A model generated the notes under the pieces. The model saw only the letters and a program-made list of their open reading frames with translations, made no database searches and had not been told where the DNA came from. A stretch of 64,000 bases of DNA, from assembly GCA_964472395.1 (NCBI GenBank), contig CAYYMM010000001.1:1-64000 (forward strand), read 5' to 3'. Of this stretch, positions 1 through 8,265 are shown one piece after another; the stretch's first letter is position 1, and the number at the start of each line of letters is the position of its first letter. A program made the translations under genes and the position numbers. Origin of the DNA: CALFER01 sp964472395. Its GTDB lineage: Bacteria > CSSED10-310 > CALFER01.

Positions 1-1
1 A

Positions 2-865
2 GGCAGTTGCACCTCAGGATGGAATCTCGGAGGCGCTATGGACTACTTCCGTGACTACGGCGTACCGGATGACGCCTGCCTGCCCTATACGCAATCGGAC
101 AGCAATTGCGGCTCGACCTGCGGCGACTGGCAGTCCCGGGCGACACGGATCAGCAGTTGGACATGGATCACGAACAGCTCGGCCGACGAAACCGCCTTGA
201 AAAACGCCATCGCAACCCGCCCGATTCCCTGCCGGATGGAGGTCTACGAAGACTTCTACAACTATGGCGGTGGGGTCTATTCATATGCATGGGGCAACAA
301 CCTGGGCGGCCACTTCGTCGTGCTGGTCGGCTGGGACGATGCCCAGAATTGCTGGATCTGCAAGAACAGTTGGGGCGGCGGTTGGGGAGAAAGCGGATAC
401 TTCAAAATCACAAAAGGACAGTGTGTGATCGGAACATGGGCACCCCTGCCGAATTACGGCGCTCAACCCCCGACTCCCACCCCGTCCTCGCCTCCCCCGA
501 CCGGAAATGCGACCGTCCAGATCCAGATGCCCAGCTCCTACTTCCACCCCGGTGACCTGTTCTGGGCGAATACCGTCGTCAACAACACCGGTTCGAGCCT
601 GGTCAATGTCAAACTCTTCGTCGTGCTCGATGTCTACGGCCAATACTGGTTCTGGCCATACTGGCAGGGATATCCGCCCTACTATTCATGGTGGGAAGGG
701 AACATCGACCCGGGCAACTGGACATGGTCGGTGTTCGACGCGTTCTACTGGCCGAATGTCGGAAGTTCGATGAGCGGTATTCGGTTCTATTCCGTCATTA
801 CCGACAGCACCATCACCCAGACACGCTCGAATCTCGCAACGGCCGAATGGGGATTCGGTCCGTAA
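2..865 (+). CDS. Papain-like (C1A) cysteine protease, 5'-truncated, with C-terminal YWFWPSW domain
   Basis: This is the C-terminal part of a secreted papain-family protease. The frame is already open at base 2, upstream of the first ATG at 38, and the residues before that ATG (GSCTSGWNLGGA) match the papain region after the active-site cysteine, so the true start and the catalytic Cys lie outside the window. The catalytic His is in GGHFVVLVGWDD (codon at 311) and the catalytic Asn in CKNSWGGGWGESGYF (codon at 365). A Pro/Thr-rich linker follows (about 466-505). Then comes a domain of about 120 residues with GQYWFWPYW near 639-665, which recurs in three other proteins here. The stop at 865 is 2 bp from the stop of the convergent glycosyltransferase. 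The family assignment is firm. The role of the C-terminal domain is unknown. Confidence 0.9.
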   Translation, partial: GSCTSGWNLGGAMDYFRDYGVPDDACLPYTQSDSNCGSTCGDWQSRATRISSWTWITNSSADETALKNAIATRPIPCRMEVYEDFYNYGGGVYSYAWGNNLGGHFVVLVGWDDAQNCWICKNSWGGGWGESGYFKITKGQCVIGTWAPLPNYGAQPPTPTPSSPPPTGNATVQIQMPSSYFHPGDLFWANTVVNNTGSSLVNVKLFVVLDVYGQYWFWPYWQGYPPYYSWWEGNIDPGNWTWSVFDAFYWPNVGSSMSGIRFYSVITDSTITQTRSNLATAEWGFGP

Positions 866-867
866 TT

Positions 868-2994
868 CTAAGGGCGGATCGACATCCCGTGCAGCATCCA
901 CTGGTCGGCTTCGGCCGTGGAAGCGACGCTGATCCACTGAATCGCCCGGGTGTCGCTCAGCGCAAACTCCGCGCTGAATGCACGTTGCGATCCAACAGAA
1001 AGTGCCTGAATCGCCGGGAATCGCCATGAAACATGGGTGATTCCCGGTTGTTTTTTGCCTGACTCATCCGGACCCGGCCGGACCAGATCGAATCGCTCAC
1101 GTGTCTGATCGGCGAACCCGATCGTCACATGCGCCAGGATGCCCGTCTCCGGTTGAGGCGTCTCCGGGCGGTAGACGAAGGCAATGCGGCGGCCGTGAAC
1201 AGGCGTCGTCAGACGCAGGCTCCAATCATCCGAAAAACAATGCTCCGATTCGATCAGACGCATAGTTCCCAGCGTGAGAAACTCGTTGCGGATGTATTCC
1301 GCCCTGGCGTCAACCTGGGTCCATCCGGAATCACCCAGGAACCGGATGCCTCCGGGCCACCCCCGATAGACCTGAGAGGGGTTCATCCGGAGCGTTCGGA
1401 TCGAACCCTGTTTGTTTCCTTCAACCATGTTGACCGTGTGGACCCGTTCCGCTGTCAAGGCCGACCCCGCAATCCAGATGATCAAGATTCCGGCATACAC
1501 CGCGCCGGACAGAACAAGCATGCGATCGGTTCGGGGTGACCGGCCGGCGGGGTGATTCCGGACAGCACGCCAAAGAGCGATCGATGCGATCAGGGACAAA
1601 AGCAGCGCGATGGCAGGGATCGCAGCGGCATTCCTGAACATCTCCCCGAAAAGACTCGTTCCGGCCAGTTTCAGGAGGAATCCCGGCGCGTCCGTGAACT
1701 GCGTCCGGATCATGTCGATCCGCGTCATGGGAACCCACGGGGCACCCATCTTCGAGTAATAGTACTGGCCCATCAATAGCAGGTTCCAGATCGTGGCGCA
1801 GGCGATCAGTCCGGCGATCGACCATCGGAGCAGACGGCGGCGTTCCACGTGGAACACATCCATCAGTGCCATAAACCCGAGCGCGAACACAGGAATCAGA
1901 TCCAGGAAACGTCTCATGCCGAATCCGACACCTGCCCAATCCCGGCGAACGGCGTTGATGTACAGATGCAACGCGAACAGCAGAACCGCTCCGAACGCGA
2001 TCCGGTCTCTGCGTGTCACCGCCAGCACACCGATTCCGAGTATGGCCGGGAGAAACACCGGATTGACCATGAGGAGTCCCTTGGTCGCCTCGAAAAGAAC
2101 CAGATCGAACCGGGGTGCCAGCCAGTGCATCCCGCCCTGCCCTTGCGGGTCCACGAACGGATGGCCGTACAGGATGCCCGTCACCAGCAGTTGCGGCGCG
2201 ACAGCGATCAGAAAAGCCGCCGTCCAGACCGACCAGCGCCGGATCGTGTCCGTGAGGCGACTGCCGGACCGCACGAACAGATCGGAGATGAAATCCGCGA
2301 ACGGGAGAATCAGATTCACCCCGTTCTGCCATCGCGCCGCCATCATGAGCCCCGTCACGAGGCCGTACAGGGCGAAGCGCCAGGCCGACGAGGATCGGTC
2401 CCGGCTGTCGAGCCACAGAATGAAAAAGGCAGTGGATGCCGCCGTGCTGCTGGCATGTGAGAACGCAGGTGTCACGAACAGAAACGCGGGAAAGTTGGAA
2501 GCTCCCAGAATGGCTGCGAGCGCCAGCGTGCGCGCGGAACGGGAATACCCCAATCGACGAGACAGGCGATCGATCCAGCAGAGCGTCAGGAGACCCGCGA
2601 GCATGGAGATGATCATGGGGAGGAGCCGGTAGGCGAGGCCGTAACCCGAGATCGCCAGAGGGGAGTCGGCACCTCCGAGTGCTCGGATGATCGCGTGCAT
2701 CGCCGCATAGACCGGCAGCCAGACCATGGCGGGTCCGAACGAGAAAATATTGGGGGGATATCCCGTATCGCCCCATTTCCCGGGAATGTACTCCCGGAAC
2801 ACCGGCACCCATTCCCACGTGAAGAACTCGCGTTCATCATCGAAATTCAGATCGTTCTGGATCACGAGCGATCGCATGAATTCGTAGTAGTAAGCACCGT
2901 CCGAGTTCAGCCGCGGTGCGAACAGCAGCACCTGCATTCCGGCGAACATGAGAAAGACGGTGATGGGGAAACGGTGCGATGGGGTCTCGGACAT
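868..2994 (-). CDS. Polytopic GT-C type glycosyltransferase (PMT/GT39-like)
   Basis: The 708-residue product has a short N-terminal helix, an acidic first periplasmic loop (LNSDGAYYYEFMRSL... NFDDEREFF) and roughly ten further hydrophobic segments. A soluble C-terminal domain of about 190 residues follows. This is the layout of GT-C enzymes that use polyprenyl-phosphate-linked sugars. The motif WAGVGFGMRRFLDLIPVF resembles the conserved R-R-F segment of this class. Acceptor and donor cannot be read from the sequence. It could glycosylate lipid, polysaccharide or protein; the neighbouring Thr/Pro-rich secreted proteins are possible acceptors, but this is speculation. The gene is divergent from the protease at 3631, with 636 bp between starts. 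A near-perfect parS palindrome lies inside the coding sequence at 1841-1856. Confidence 0.75.
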   Translation of the reverse strand: MSETPSHRFPITVFLMFAGMQVLLFAPRLNSDGAYYYEFMRSLVIQNDLNFDDEREFFTWEWVPVFREYIPGKWGDTGYPPNIFSFGPAMVWLPVYAAMHAIIRALGGADSPLAISGYGLAYRLLPMIISMLAGLLTLCWIDRLSRRLGYSRSARTLALAAILGASNFPAFLFVTPAFSHASSTAASTAFFILWLDSRDRSSSAWRFALYGLVTGLMMAARWQNGVNLILPFADFISDLFVRSGSRLTDTIRRWSVWTAAFLIAVAPQLLVTGILYGHPFVDPQGQGGMHWLAPRFDLVLFEATKGLLMVNPVFLPAILGIGVLAVTRRDRIAFGAVLLFALHLYINAVRRDWAGVGFGMRRFLDLIPVFALGFMALMDVFHVERRRLLRWSIAGLIACATIWNLLLMGQYYYSKMGAPWVPMTRIDMIRTQFTDAPGFLLKLAGTSLFGEMFRNAAAIPAIALLLSLIASIALWRAVRNHPAGRSPRTDRMLVLSGAVYAGILIIWIAGSALTAERVHTVNMVEGNKQGSIRTLRMNPSQVYRGWPGGIRFLGDSGWTQVDARAEYIRNEFLTLGTMRLIESEHCFSDDWSLRLTTPVHGRRIAFVYRPETPQPETGILAHVTIGFADQTRERFDLVRPGPDESGKKQPGITHVSWRFPAIQALSVGSQRAFSAEFALSDTRAIQWISVASTAEADQWMLHGMSIRP
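1841..1856. promoter_or_regulatory. parS-like ParB-binding palindrome (1 mismatch)
   Basis: The sequence CGTTCCACGTGGAACA matches the ParB consensus TGTTNCACGTGNAACA at every position except the first base. It lies inside the glycosyltransferase gene, and chromosomal parS sites commonly sit in coding DNA. It is about 50 kb from the candidate origin. An exact copy is at 56644-56659. Confidence 0.65.
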
Positions 2995-3092
2995 GCCGGA
3001 AGATTAGCACAGCCCGCGCGTCCGGCCAATATTTCCTTCATTCACCCGAGCATCGTCTCTTCGCCGGCGGTATCCGGAGCAAGTCATCCACA

Positions 3093-3212
3093 TCCCGCTC
3101 CCTGAGCCCGTCGAAGGGAGCTATTGGCCCAATCCCGCTCCCTGAGCCTGTCGAAGGGAGCTATTGGCCCAACCCCGCTCCCTGAGCCCGTCGAAGGGAG
3201 CTGTTAGTACAA
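3093..3212. repeat. Three tandem copies of a 40-bp repeat, each with a hairpin
   Basis: Units lie at 3093-3132, 3133-3172 and 3173-3212. The first two differ by one base in the loop (GAGCCC versus GAGCCT). The third diverges over its last ten or so bases. Each unit contains the stem GCTCCC/GGGAGC closing the 13-nt loop TGAGCCCGTCGAA, or TGAGCCTGTCGAA in the second. There are no spacers, so it is not a CRISPR array. The loop resembles short dispersed palindromes familiar from many bacterial intergenic regions. Confidence 0.9.
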
Positions 3213-3260
3213 ACCCCCTCCGGTGTTCCAGTTTACGCATTCATTCATGGTTCATCCTAT

Positions 3261-3287
3261 CGGACGCTTCGACACGCTCAGCGTCCG
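3261..3287. repeat. Hairpin with the same loop as the 40-bp repeats, inverted, on a new stem
   Basis: Stem arms CGGACGC (3261-3267) and GCGTCCG (3281-3287) are perfectly complementary around the 13-nt loop TTCGACACGCTCA. The reverse complement of that loop, TGAGCGTGTCGAA, matches the 40-bp repeat loop at all but two positions, yet the stem is wholly different and still perfectly paired. Confidence 0.8.
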
Positions 3288-3630
3288 GGATGTGCCGGCG
3301 TTCCGCATTCAGTCTGTTCACCTGGTCAAAAAAAAAGAGTTCGAGGCTGACGATGAGTGAGAGCCAGACGGAATTGGGAGGCCGTCTGTGTCAGCCCCGA
3401 ACTGCGTGGGCGGAAACTGCGTCAGGGAATACGCAGTTTCGAGAGGAGTAAAAAGTAGAGCGTCACCTGCCGTTACCGGCAGATACTTCTTTCTTACATC
3501 CCGTTTTCCGGTTTGTCAACTCCGTATTTTTCTGTTTCCAGGCGCTCAGCCAATAAACAAATCACACGCCAATCTCGTATCCGGATCTGATTGCGCTTCA
3601 AGCCTTCAGACTCTTTCGGAGGATTTTTCC

Positions 3631-6282
3631 ATGTTCAAACGATCCATCAGATTGCTCTGTATCACCCTTCTTCCCATGACGGGGCTCATCGCGAACCTCG
3701 CCGCCGCCGGACTCGATCCAGCCCACCCCAACAACCCGGCATGGCGATCCATGATCCGTACCGGCGTCACCGAAGAGACATTCCGGAAACACCTCCCGCA
3801 ATTCACCGAGCTCTCCCCCTCACCAGACGGACGCTCCCCCTCACCCCGGATCGACAACTCGCAGGAACCCTGGTTCCGCGGCATCTTCTCACAGGTAAAC
3901 GGCTCCTGTTCCCAGGCCAGCGCAATCGGATACATATTTACCTACGAAATCGATCGGGCACGCGACATCGCAGCGGACTCCAATTCGACCCGATATCCGA
4001 CCCACTTCACCTACAATTTCCTCAACAACGGCCAGGATTATGCCTCGGACCCCTTCGACGGTTGGCAGATCGCCACGGAGTGCGGCATCCCGAATCAGGA
4101 AGTTTACGGCGGGCTGGCCGCCGGAGGTTTCAAGCGTTGGATGACCGGTTACGACCAGTATTTTCACGCCATGCACAACCGCCTCTGCAAAGCGGCCCTG
4201 ATCGATGTCTCGTCGGCGGATCAACTCGACACGATGCGTCAATGGTTCGACAATCGCCTGGACGGCTCCGAAACCGGCGGGATCGCACTCTTCGGCGCCA
4301 ACACGATCGACCTGACGGCCGACCAGATTCCGACCGGGACGCCGTTTGAAGGAGAATACATTATCCGGGAATGGGGTCCGCAGGGGCAGTTTCTGGTCGA
4401 TCACCTCATGACGTTCGTCGGTTACGACGACACGATCTGCCTCGATTACAACGGTGACGGACGGTACACCAACACCGAAGACACCAACGGGGACGATGTG
4501 GTCGATCTGACGGACTGGGAAATTGGCGCGATGATCATCGCCAACAGTTGGGGAGCCGGATGGGCGAACGATGGGTTCATCTACATGCCTTACCGGCTGC
4601 TGGCCGTGCCGGTGTCTGAAAAGGGGATGGGTTTGTACAATCAGATTTACACGTGCGAGCCCCTTCCGGAATATGCGCCGCTGCTCACCTTGAAAATCAC
4701 ACTGACCCACACATGCCGGAACAAGATCGCGGTCGTTCCGGGCATCGCAGCGGATCCGGATGCCATACAGCCGGACTATCGCCTCAATCTGCCGATTTTC
4801 GCCTTCCAGGGCGGCCCGAACTACATGCAGGGCGGAACGGACCCGGAGGATCGGACGATCGAATTCGGGCTGGATGTGTCGCCGCTCCTGGCTCACGTCG
4901 CCCCGAACGCTCCCTTCGCCCTGTTTCTCGATGTGATCGAATCCGACCCGGAAAATGCTGATGAGGGGAGTATCGATGCCTGTTCAGTCATGGATTATAC
5001 CTCGGAGACCGCCCAGGAGACCCCCGCGTCCGGGTTGCCGCTGGCGCTGGAGAACAACCGGACCACACGCGTCCGGTTTCCCCTCACGGTCGCTTTCTCG
5101 ACGCCGGCGATCACTACGGAATCGCTCCCGGGCGCACGGGTCGATCAACCGTACAGTCAGGCCCTGAGCGCACTTGGCGGAACGCCTCCGTACACCTGGG
5201 AAATCGCGGCGGGATACACGCAGCAGACCGAGTCGGCGGACTACGTGCCCGTCACGTCGGATCCGCTGACCCCTCAGCCGAATCATGATGACGGATTCGT
5301 CCCGATTGATCTCGGATTCGACTTCCCGTTCTTTTCTGAAACCTACCAGCACATTGCCGTGACGACGGATGGTTCGATCATCTTCGAAGATGCGTTTGTG
5401 GCGATCCGCGGAATCAATAATCTCAGAAACCATGCGGCGATCACGCCGTTCGGTTCGGATCTGCAGCAATACGCCGCTGAGGAGGGGGAGGGGATTTTTG
5501 TCGAAAAATTGACGGATCGCATGACCATTCGATGGGTCACAAGCCGCTACAATCTGACGGACACGGATTTCGATTTCAGCGCGACACTCACGGCCTCCGG
5601 GGACATCTTCTTTGCGTACGGTCCGATGAGTGAGACTGGCTTCTCTTTCATTTCCGGCATTTCGGACGGTTCGGGCAATGTGATTCTGTCGTCGATCATG
5701 GGCGGTTCCTCGATCGAGTCCAACTCCAGGCTTGTGTGGACACCGGACCGCTATCTGTTCGACCCGGCGCTCGGGATGGACGTGTCGGACGACGGGTTGT
5801 TTCACGGGACACCGACCCAGAGCGAACGCGTCTTTGCAGTTCCGGTCCGGGTGACGGATGTGCATGGATTGTCGAGTGGCCGCACGATCGGGTTCATGAG
5901 CAGCAACGGGGTTCCGTTTGTGAGTCTCGATATGCCGGATCGTCGTCTGTCTGTCGGTGACACCTTCATGTTGGACTGTGCGTGCGCCAATCCGCTGACG
6001 GCTTCGCTCACGTTCGATGAATTCGTGATTCTGGATGTGTATCAGAATTACTGGTTCTGGCCGTCATGGTCGCAATCGGTCGATTTCGGCCCCGCGACAC
6101 TCGCCCCCGATTCGTTCTCCATAACCGGCATTCTGACGTTCGTCTGGCCGGAAACGGATGGCGGTGCGGAAGGGCTGCGGTTCTGGGGCGGGATGGTGAA
6201 TCCGGGTGCGCAGGCGCTGATCGATTATGACGTCGTGGAGTGGTCGTATGGAAGTGCCGGATCCTCCGAAGTGGGTTTCTAA
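3631..6282 (+). CDS. Secreted papain-like protease with paired EF-hand-like loops, Ig-like domain and YWFWPSW domain
   Basis: The product has 883 residues. I chose the ATG at 3631 because GGAGG lies just upstream (3618-3622) and a signal peptide follows (MFKRSIRLLCITLLPMTGL, cleavage after AAA). A longer frame opens upstream but starts in repeat-rich DNA. The C1 catalytic residues are C93 (NGSCSQASA), H258 (VDHLMTFVGYDD) and N305 (ANSWGAGW). Between His and Asn lie two contiguous EF-hand-type loops, residues 272-283 (DYNGDGRYTNTE) and 284-295 (DTNGDDVVDLTD), which may bind calcium. A putative Ig-fold follows (LPGARVDQPYSQALSALGG, about 500), then a beta-rich region, and finally the YWFWPSW domain (about 765-883, motif near 6046-6069). 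There is no membrane anchor. The motif CSQAS replaces the usual CGSCW context, so activity is likely but not certain. Confidence 0.85.
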   Translation: MFKRSIRLLCITLLPMTGLIANLAAAGLDPAHPNNPAWRSMIRTGVTEETFRKHLPQFTELSPSPDGRSPSPRIDNSQEPWFRGIFSQVNGSCSQASAIGYIFTYEIDRARDIAADSNSTRYPTHFTYNFLNNGQDYASDPFDGWQIATECGIPNQEVYGGLAAGGFKRWMTGYDQYFHAMHNRLCKAALIDVSSADQLDTMRQWFDNRLDGSETGGIALFGANTIDLTADQIPTGTPFEGEYIIREWGPQGQFLVDHLMTFVGYDDTICLDYNGDGRYTNTEDTNGDDVVDLTDWEIGAMIIANSWGAGWANDGFIYMPYRLLAVPVSEKGMGLYNQIYTCEPLPEYAPLLTLKITLTHTCRNKIAVVPGIAADPDAIQPDYRLNLPIFAFQGGPNYMQGGTDPEDRTIEFGLDVSPLLAHVAPNAPFALFLDVIESDPENADEGSIDACSVMDYTSETAQETPASGLPLALENNRTTRVRFPLTVAFSTPAITTESLPGARVDQPYSQALSALGGTPPYTWEIAAGYTQQTESADYVPVTSDPLTPQPNHDDGFVPIDLGFDFPFFSETYQHIAVTTDGSIIFEDAFVAIRGINNLRNHAAITPFGSDLQQYAAEEGEGIFVEKLTDRMTIRWVTSRYNLTDTDFDFSATLTASGDIFFAYGPMSETGFSFISGISDGSGNVILSSIMGGSSIESNSRLVWTPDRYLFDPALGMDVSDDGLFHGTPTQSERVFAVPVRVTDVHGLSSGRTIGFMSSNGVPFVSLDMPDRRLSVGDTFMLDCACANPLTASLTFDEFVILDVYQNYWFWPSWSQSVDFGPATLAPDSFSITGILTFVWPETDGGAEGLRFWGGMVNPGAQALIDYDVVEWSYGSAGSSEVGF

Positions 6283-6307
6283 AAGGCTGCATCCGGCGTA
6301 CGGTTCG

Positions 6308-6346
6308 GAATTAAGTAAGGTGTCCCTGTAATTCCCGGCCACTTAA
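6308..6346. repeat. Short nested palindromic element
   Basis: GGAATT (6308-6313) pairs with AATTCC (6330-6335), and TTAAGT (6311-6316) pairs with ACTTAA (6341-6346). The two pairings overlap and so are mutually exclusive. It lies between the two protease genes and resembles short dispersed palindromes. Whether it is repeated elsewhere cannot be seen here. Confidence 0.4.
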
Positions 6347-6399
6347 CTTTTCCCCTTCAAATACGTATGATCCAGCAGGATAAGGAGGGCGCTGCTCCC

Positions 6400-8061
6400 A
6401 TGAAACAATCCGGATGGTTCCTGTTCCTGTTATCGATTGCCTCGCTGACCACTCCATCTCTGGCTCTGTTCCAGACCGCCGGACATCCCGGCATCAGCCG
6501 GATCGAGTTGCCGGACGCCGCCTCCCGCGAAAGTCTGTCTGAACTGGGCCGATCCATCTGGTGGATCTCGGATCGCTGGGCACTGGTCGACTCGGACAGC
6601 GCGCTTGACACCCTCCCGATCATGCCCCCCTCACCCCTCAACATGCTCTATCTGATCCATGCATCCGAAGAATCCGCTCGAAGCGATCCTCGGTTTGCAC
6701 ACTGTGTCGCTCTGGATAACGCCATGTGCCTGGTGAGCATCGCTCCGGACAGCCCGGCGTTCGATCGGCTGGCCGGTGTCCGCCTTCCGCATCCCGTCGT
6801 CTATCGCGCTCCCGTCCGCTTCGATCCCCCCCGGAGTGTCTCGGCAAAACCGGCTGTCCAGTCGATCGTCAACGCGGTGTCTTCGACAGATCTGATGGCG
6901 GATGTCACGCACCTGGCCGATTACCTGAATCGCCATTCGATGCATACGGGATGCGAACAGGCCGGAGAATGGCTCCGGCAGCAGTACCATGACATGGGAT
7001 ACGCCATCACAACGCAGCGGTTCCGCCCCGACATGGCGCCGAACGTGATCGCCGAGGCTCGCGGATTGATTCACCCCGACGAGATCGTCGTGATCTGCGC
7101 GCATTACGATTCGATCAACAACAACCCGAGAATTCCGACGTGCCCCGGCGCCGACGACAACGGAACGGGCACCGCGGCCATTCTCCAGACGGCGAGACTT
7201 CTGGCCGGAATCCCGTTCGACCGGACACTCCGGATCATTTCATTCGCCGGTGAAGAAGAGGGGCTCTTCGGTTCGTTTGCCTACGCGGAACGCGCAGCGG
7301 CGCTCGATGAGAACATCGTGGCGGTTTACAACTACGACATGATCGGATGGGTGTCTCCCGCCCCGGAGGATCTCGACGTCATCGGCAATCCTGACTCGAT
7401 GAGTCTCGTCGAGTTCTTCATCGATTGCGCAGACGCCTACACGTCGCTTCCCACAGTGGCGGTGAACGATGCGACACTGGTCTATTCAGACCACTCCCCG
7501 TTCTGGCTCCACGGCTATCCGGCGTTTCTCGGAATCGAAGACGAGCCGCTGAACTACCCGTATTATCACAGCGCACACGACACGCCGGACAAGATCGACG
7601 TCTCGTTTTTCACCGAAACCGTCCGGGCGTTGATTGCGGCGACTATCGAAACCGCCGTCATGCTGGATGCGCCGCCTCCCACGCCGACGCCTCTGCCGGA
7701 AGATGCCGCCGTGGCCGTGCAGGTCATGATCAATCAGGCGGTGTTTCAACCCGGAGACACCTTCATACTGGGAATCAATTACTGGAACGACCGGCCGGAA
7801 GATATCGCGACGCACTTGTATCTCGTACTGGACATCGGCGGCGAGTTCTGGTTCTGGCCGACCTGGGAGAAGGAACCGTCGGGGGAATCCAGGCTGCTCG
7901 CATCCCGCTCCCGTGTGCTCAATGAACGGCTGATCTCGTTCACCTGGCCTGACGTTCCCGGATCACAATCCGATATCCGGTTCTGGTCCGCGTTTCTCGA
8001 CGATGCCGAAACCCGCCTGATCGGCATGTATGATATGAAATCCTTCGGTTACGAAGAATAA
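6400..8061 (+). CDS. Secreted M28-family metallopeptidase with YWFWPSW-type domain
   Basis: The product has 553 residues. The start at ATG 6400 is favoured over the in-frame ATG at 6367 because AAGGAGG (6382-6388) sits between them and a clean signal peptide follows (MKQSGWFLFLLSIASLTTPSLA). The M28 zinc ligands are all present: H235 (CAHYD), D252 (GADDNGTG), E285-E287 (GEEEGL), D313 (NYDMIG) and H390 (YYHSAHDTPD). Members of this family are aminopeptidases or carboxypeptidases; the specificity here is unknown. A Pro/Thr linker (about 427-436, PPPTPTPLPE) leads to the C-terminal domain with GGEFWFWPTW (near 7837-7866) and the RFWSAFLDD end motif. It lies 118 bp after another protease with the same module. 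The last 55 bp are duplicated beyond the N gap. Confidence 0.9.
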   Translation: MKQSGWFLFLLSIASLTTPSLALFQTAGHPGISRIELPDAASRESLSELGRSIWWISDRWALVDSDSALDTLPIMPPSPLNMLYLIHASEESARSDPRFAHCVALDNAMCLVSIAPDSPAFDRLAGVRLPHPVVYRAPVRFDPPRSVSAKPAVQSIVNAVSSTDLMADVTHLADYLNRHSMHTGCEQAGEWLRQQYHDMGYAITTQRFRPDMAPNVIAEARGLIHPDEIVVICAHYDSINNNPRIPTCPGADDNGTGTAAILQTARLLAGIPFDRTLRIISFAGEEEGLFGSFAYAERAAALDENIVAVYNYDMIGWVSPAPEDLDVIGNPDSMSLVEFFIDCADAYTSLPTVAVNDATLVYSDHSPFWLHGYPAFLGIEDEPLNYPYYHSAHDTPDKIDVSFFTETVRALIAATIETAVMLDAPPPTPTPLPEDAAVAVQVMINQAVFQPGDTFILGINYWNDRPEDIATHLYLVLDIGGEFWFWPTWEKEPSGESRLLASRSRVLNERLISFTWPDVPGSQSDIRFWSAFLDDAETRLIGMYDMKSFGYEE

Positions 8062-8216
8062 NNNNNNNNNNNNNNNNNNNNNNNNNNNNNNNNNNNNNNN
8101 NNNNNNNNNNNNNNNNNNNNNNNNNNNNNNNNNNNNNNNNNNNNNNNNNNNNNNNNNNNNNCGAAACCCGCCTGATCGGCATGTATGATATGAAATCCTT
8201 CGGTTACGAAGAATAA
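8007..8216. other. 100-N assembly gap flanked by an identical 55-bp duplication
   Basis: Bases 8007-8061 and 8162-8216 are identical and flank exactly 100 N (8062-8161). This is what results when a scaffolder places a gap between contigs that really overlap by a k-mer. The true sequence probably has no gap, so the M28 gene ends once and is followed by the bases now at 8217. Confidence 0.9.
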
Positions 8217-8250
8217 CGCGGAGATGTCGTCCGTTAAGCGGATGACCGCG
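8217..8250. terminator. Stem-loop between convergent genes, candidate terminator
   Basis: CGCGG (8217-8221) pairs with CCGCG (8246-8250). Inside it TCGTCCG pairs with CGGATGA (one G-U) around the loop TTAAG, with a 5-nt bulge on the left arm. It sits between the ends of the M28 gene and the RND gene. There is no strong T-tract on either side, so termination is inferred from position. Confidence 0.4.
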
Positions 8251-8265
8251 AAGAGGGATATACTT

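Larger units (their letters stand above)
2995..3630. other. Hairpin-rich divergent intergenic region
   Basis: The 636 bp between two divergent genes hold no convincing ORF. They contain a tandem array of 40-bp repeats (3093-3212), a perfect 7-bp-stem hairpin (3261-3287), and further inverted repeats. These are CAGACGG/CCGTCTG (3365-3371 with 3382-3388), the perfect 10-bp pair GAAACTGCGT/ACGCAGTTTC (3413-3422 with 3431-3440, loop 8 nt), and CTGCCG/CGGCAG with a TTAC loop (3467-3482). The region must also carry promoters for both flanking genes, but I see no clear -35/-10 pair. Confidence 0.7.

Noticed and set aside
3093..3212. CRISPR array
   Set aside because: Units are directly tandem with no variable spacers, there are only three copies, and no cas gene is present.
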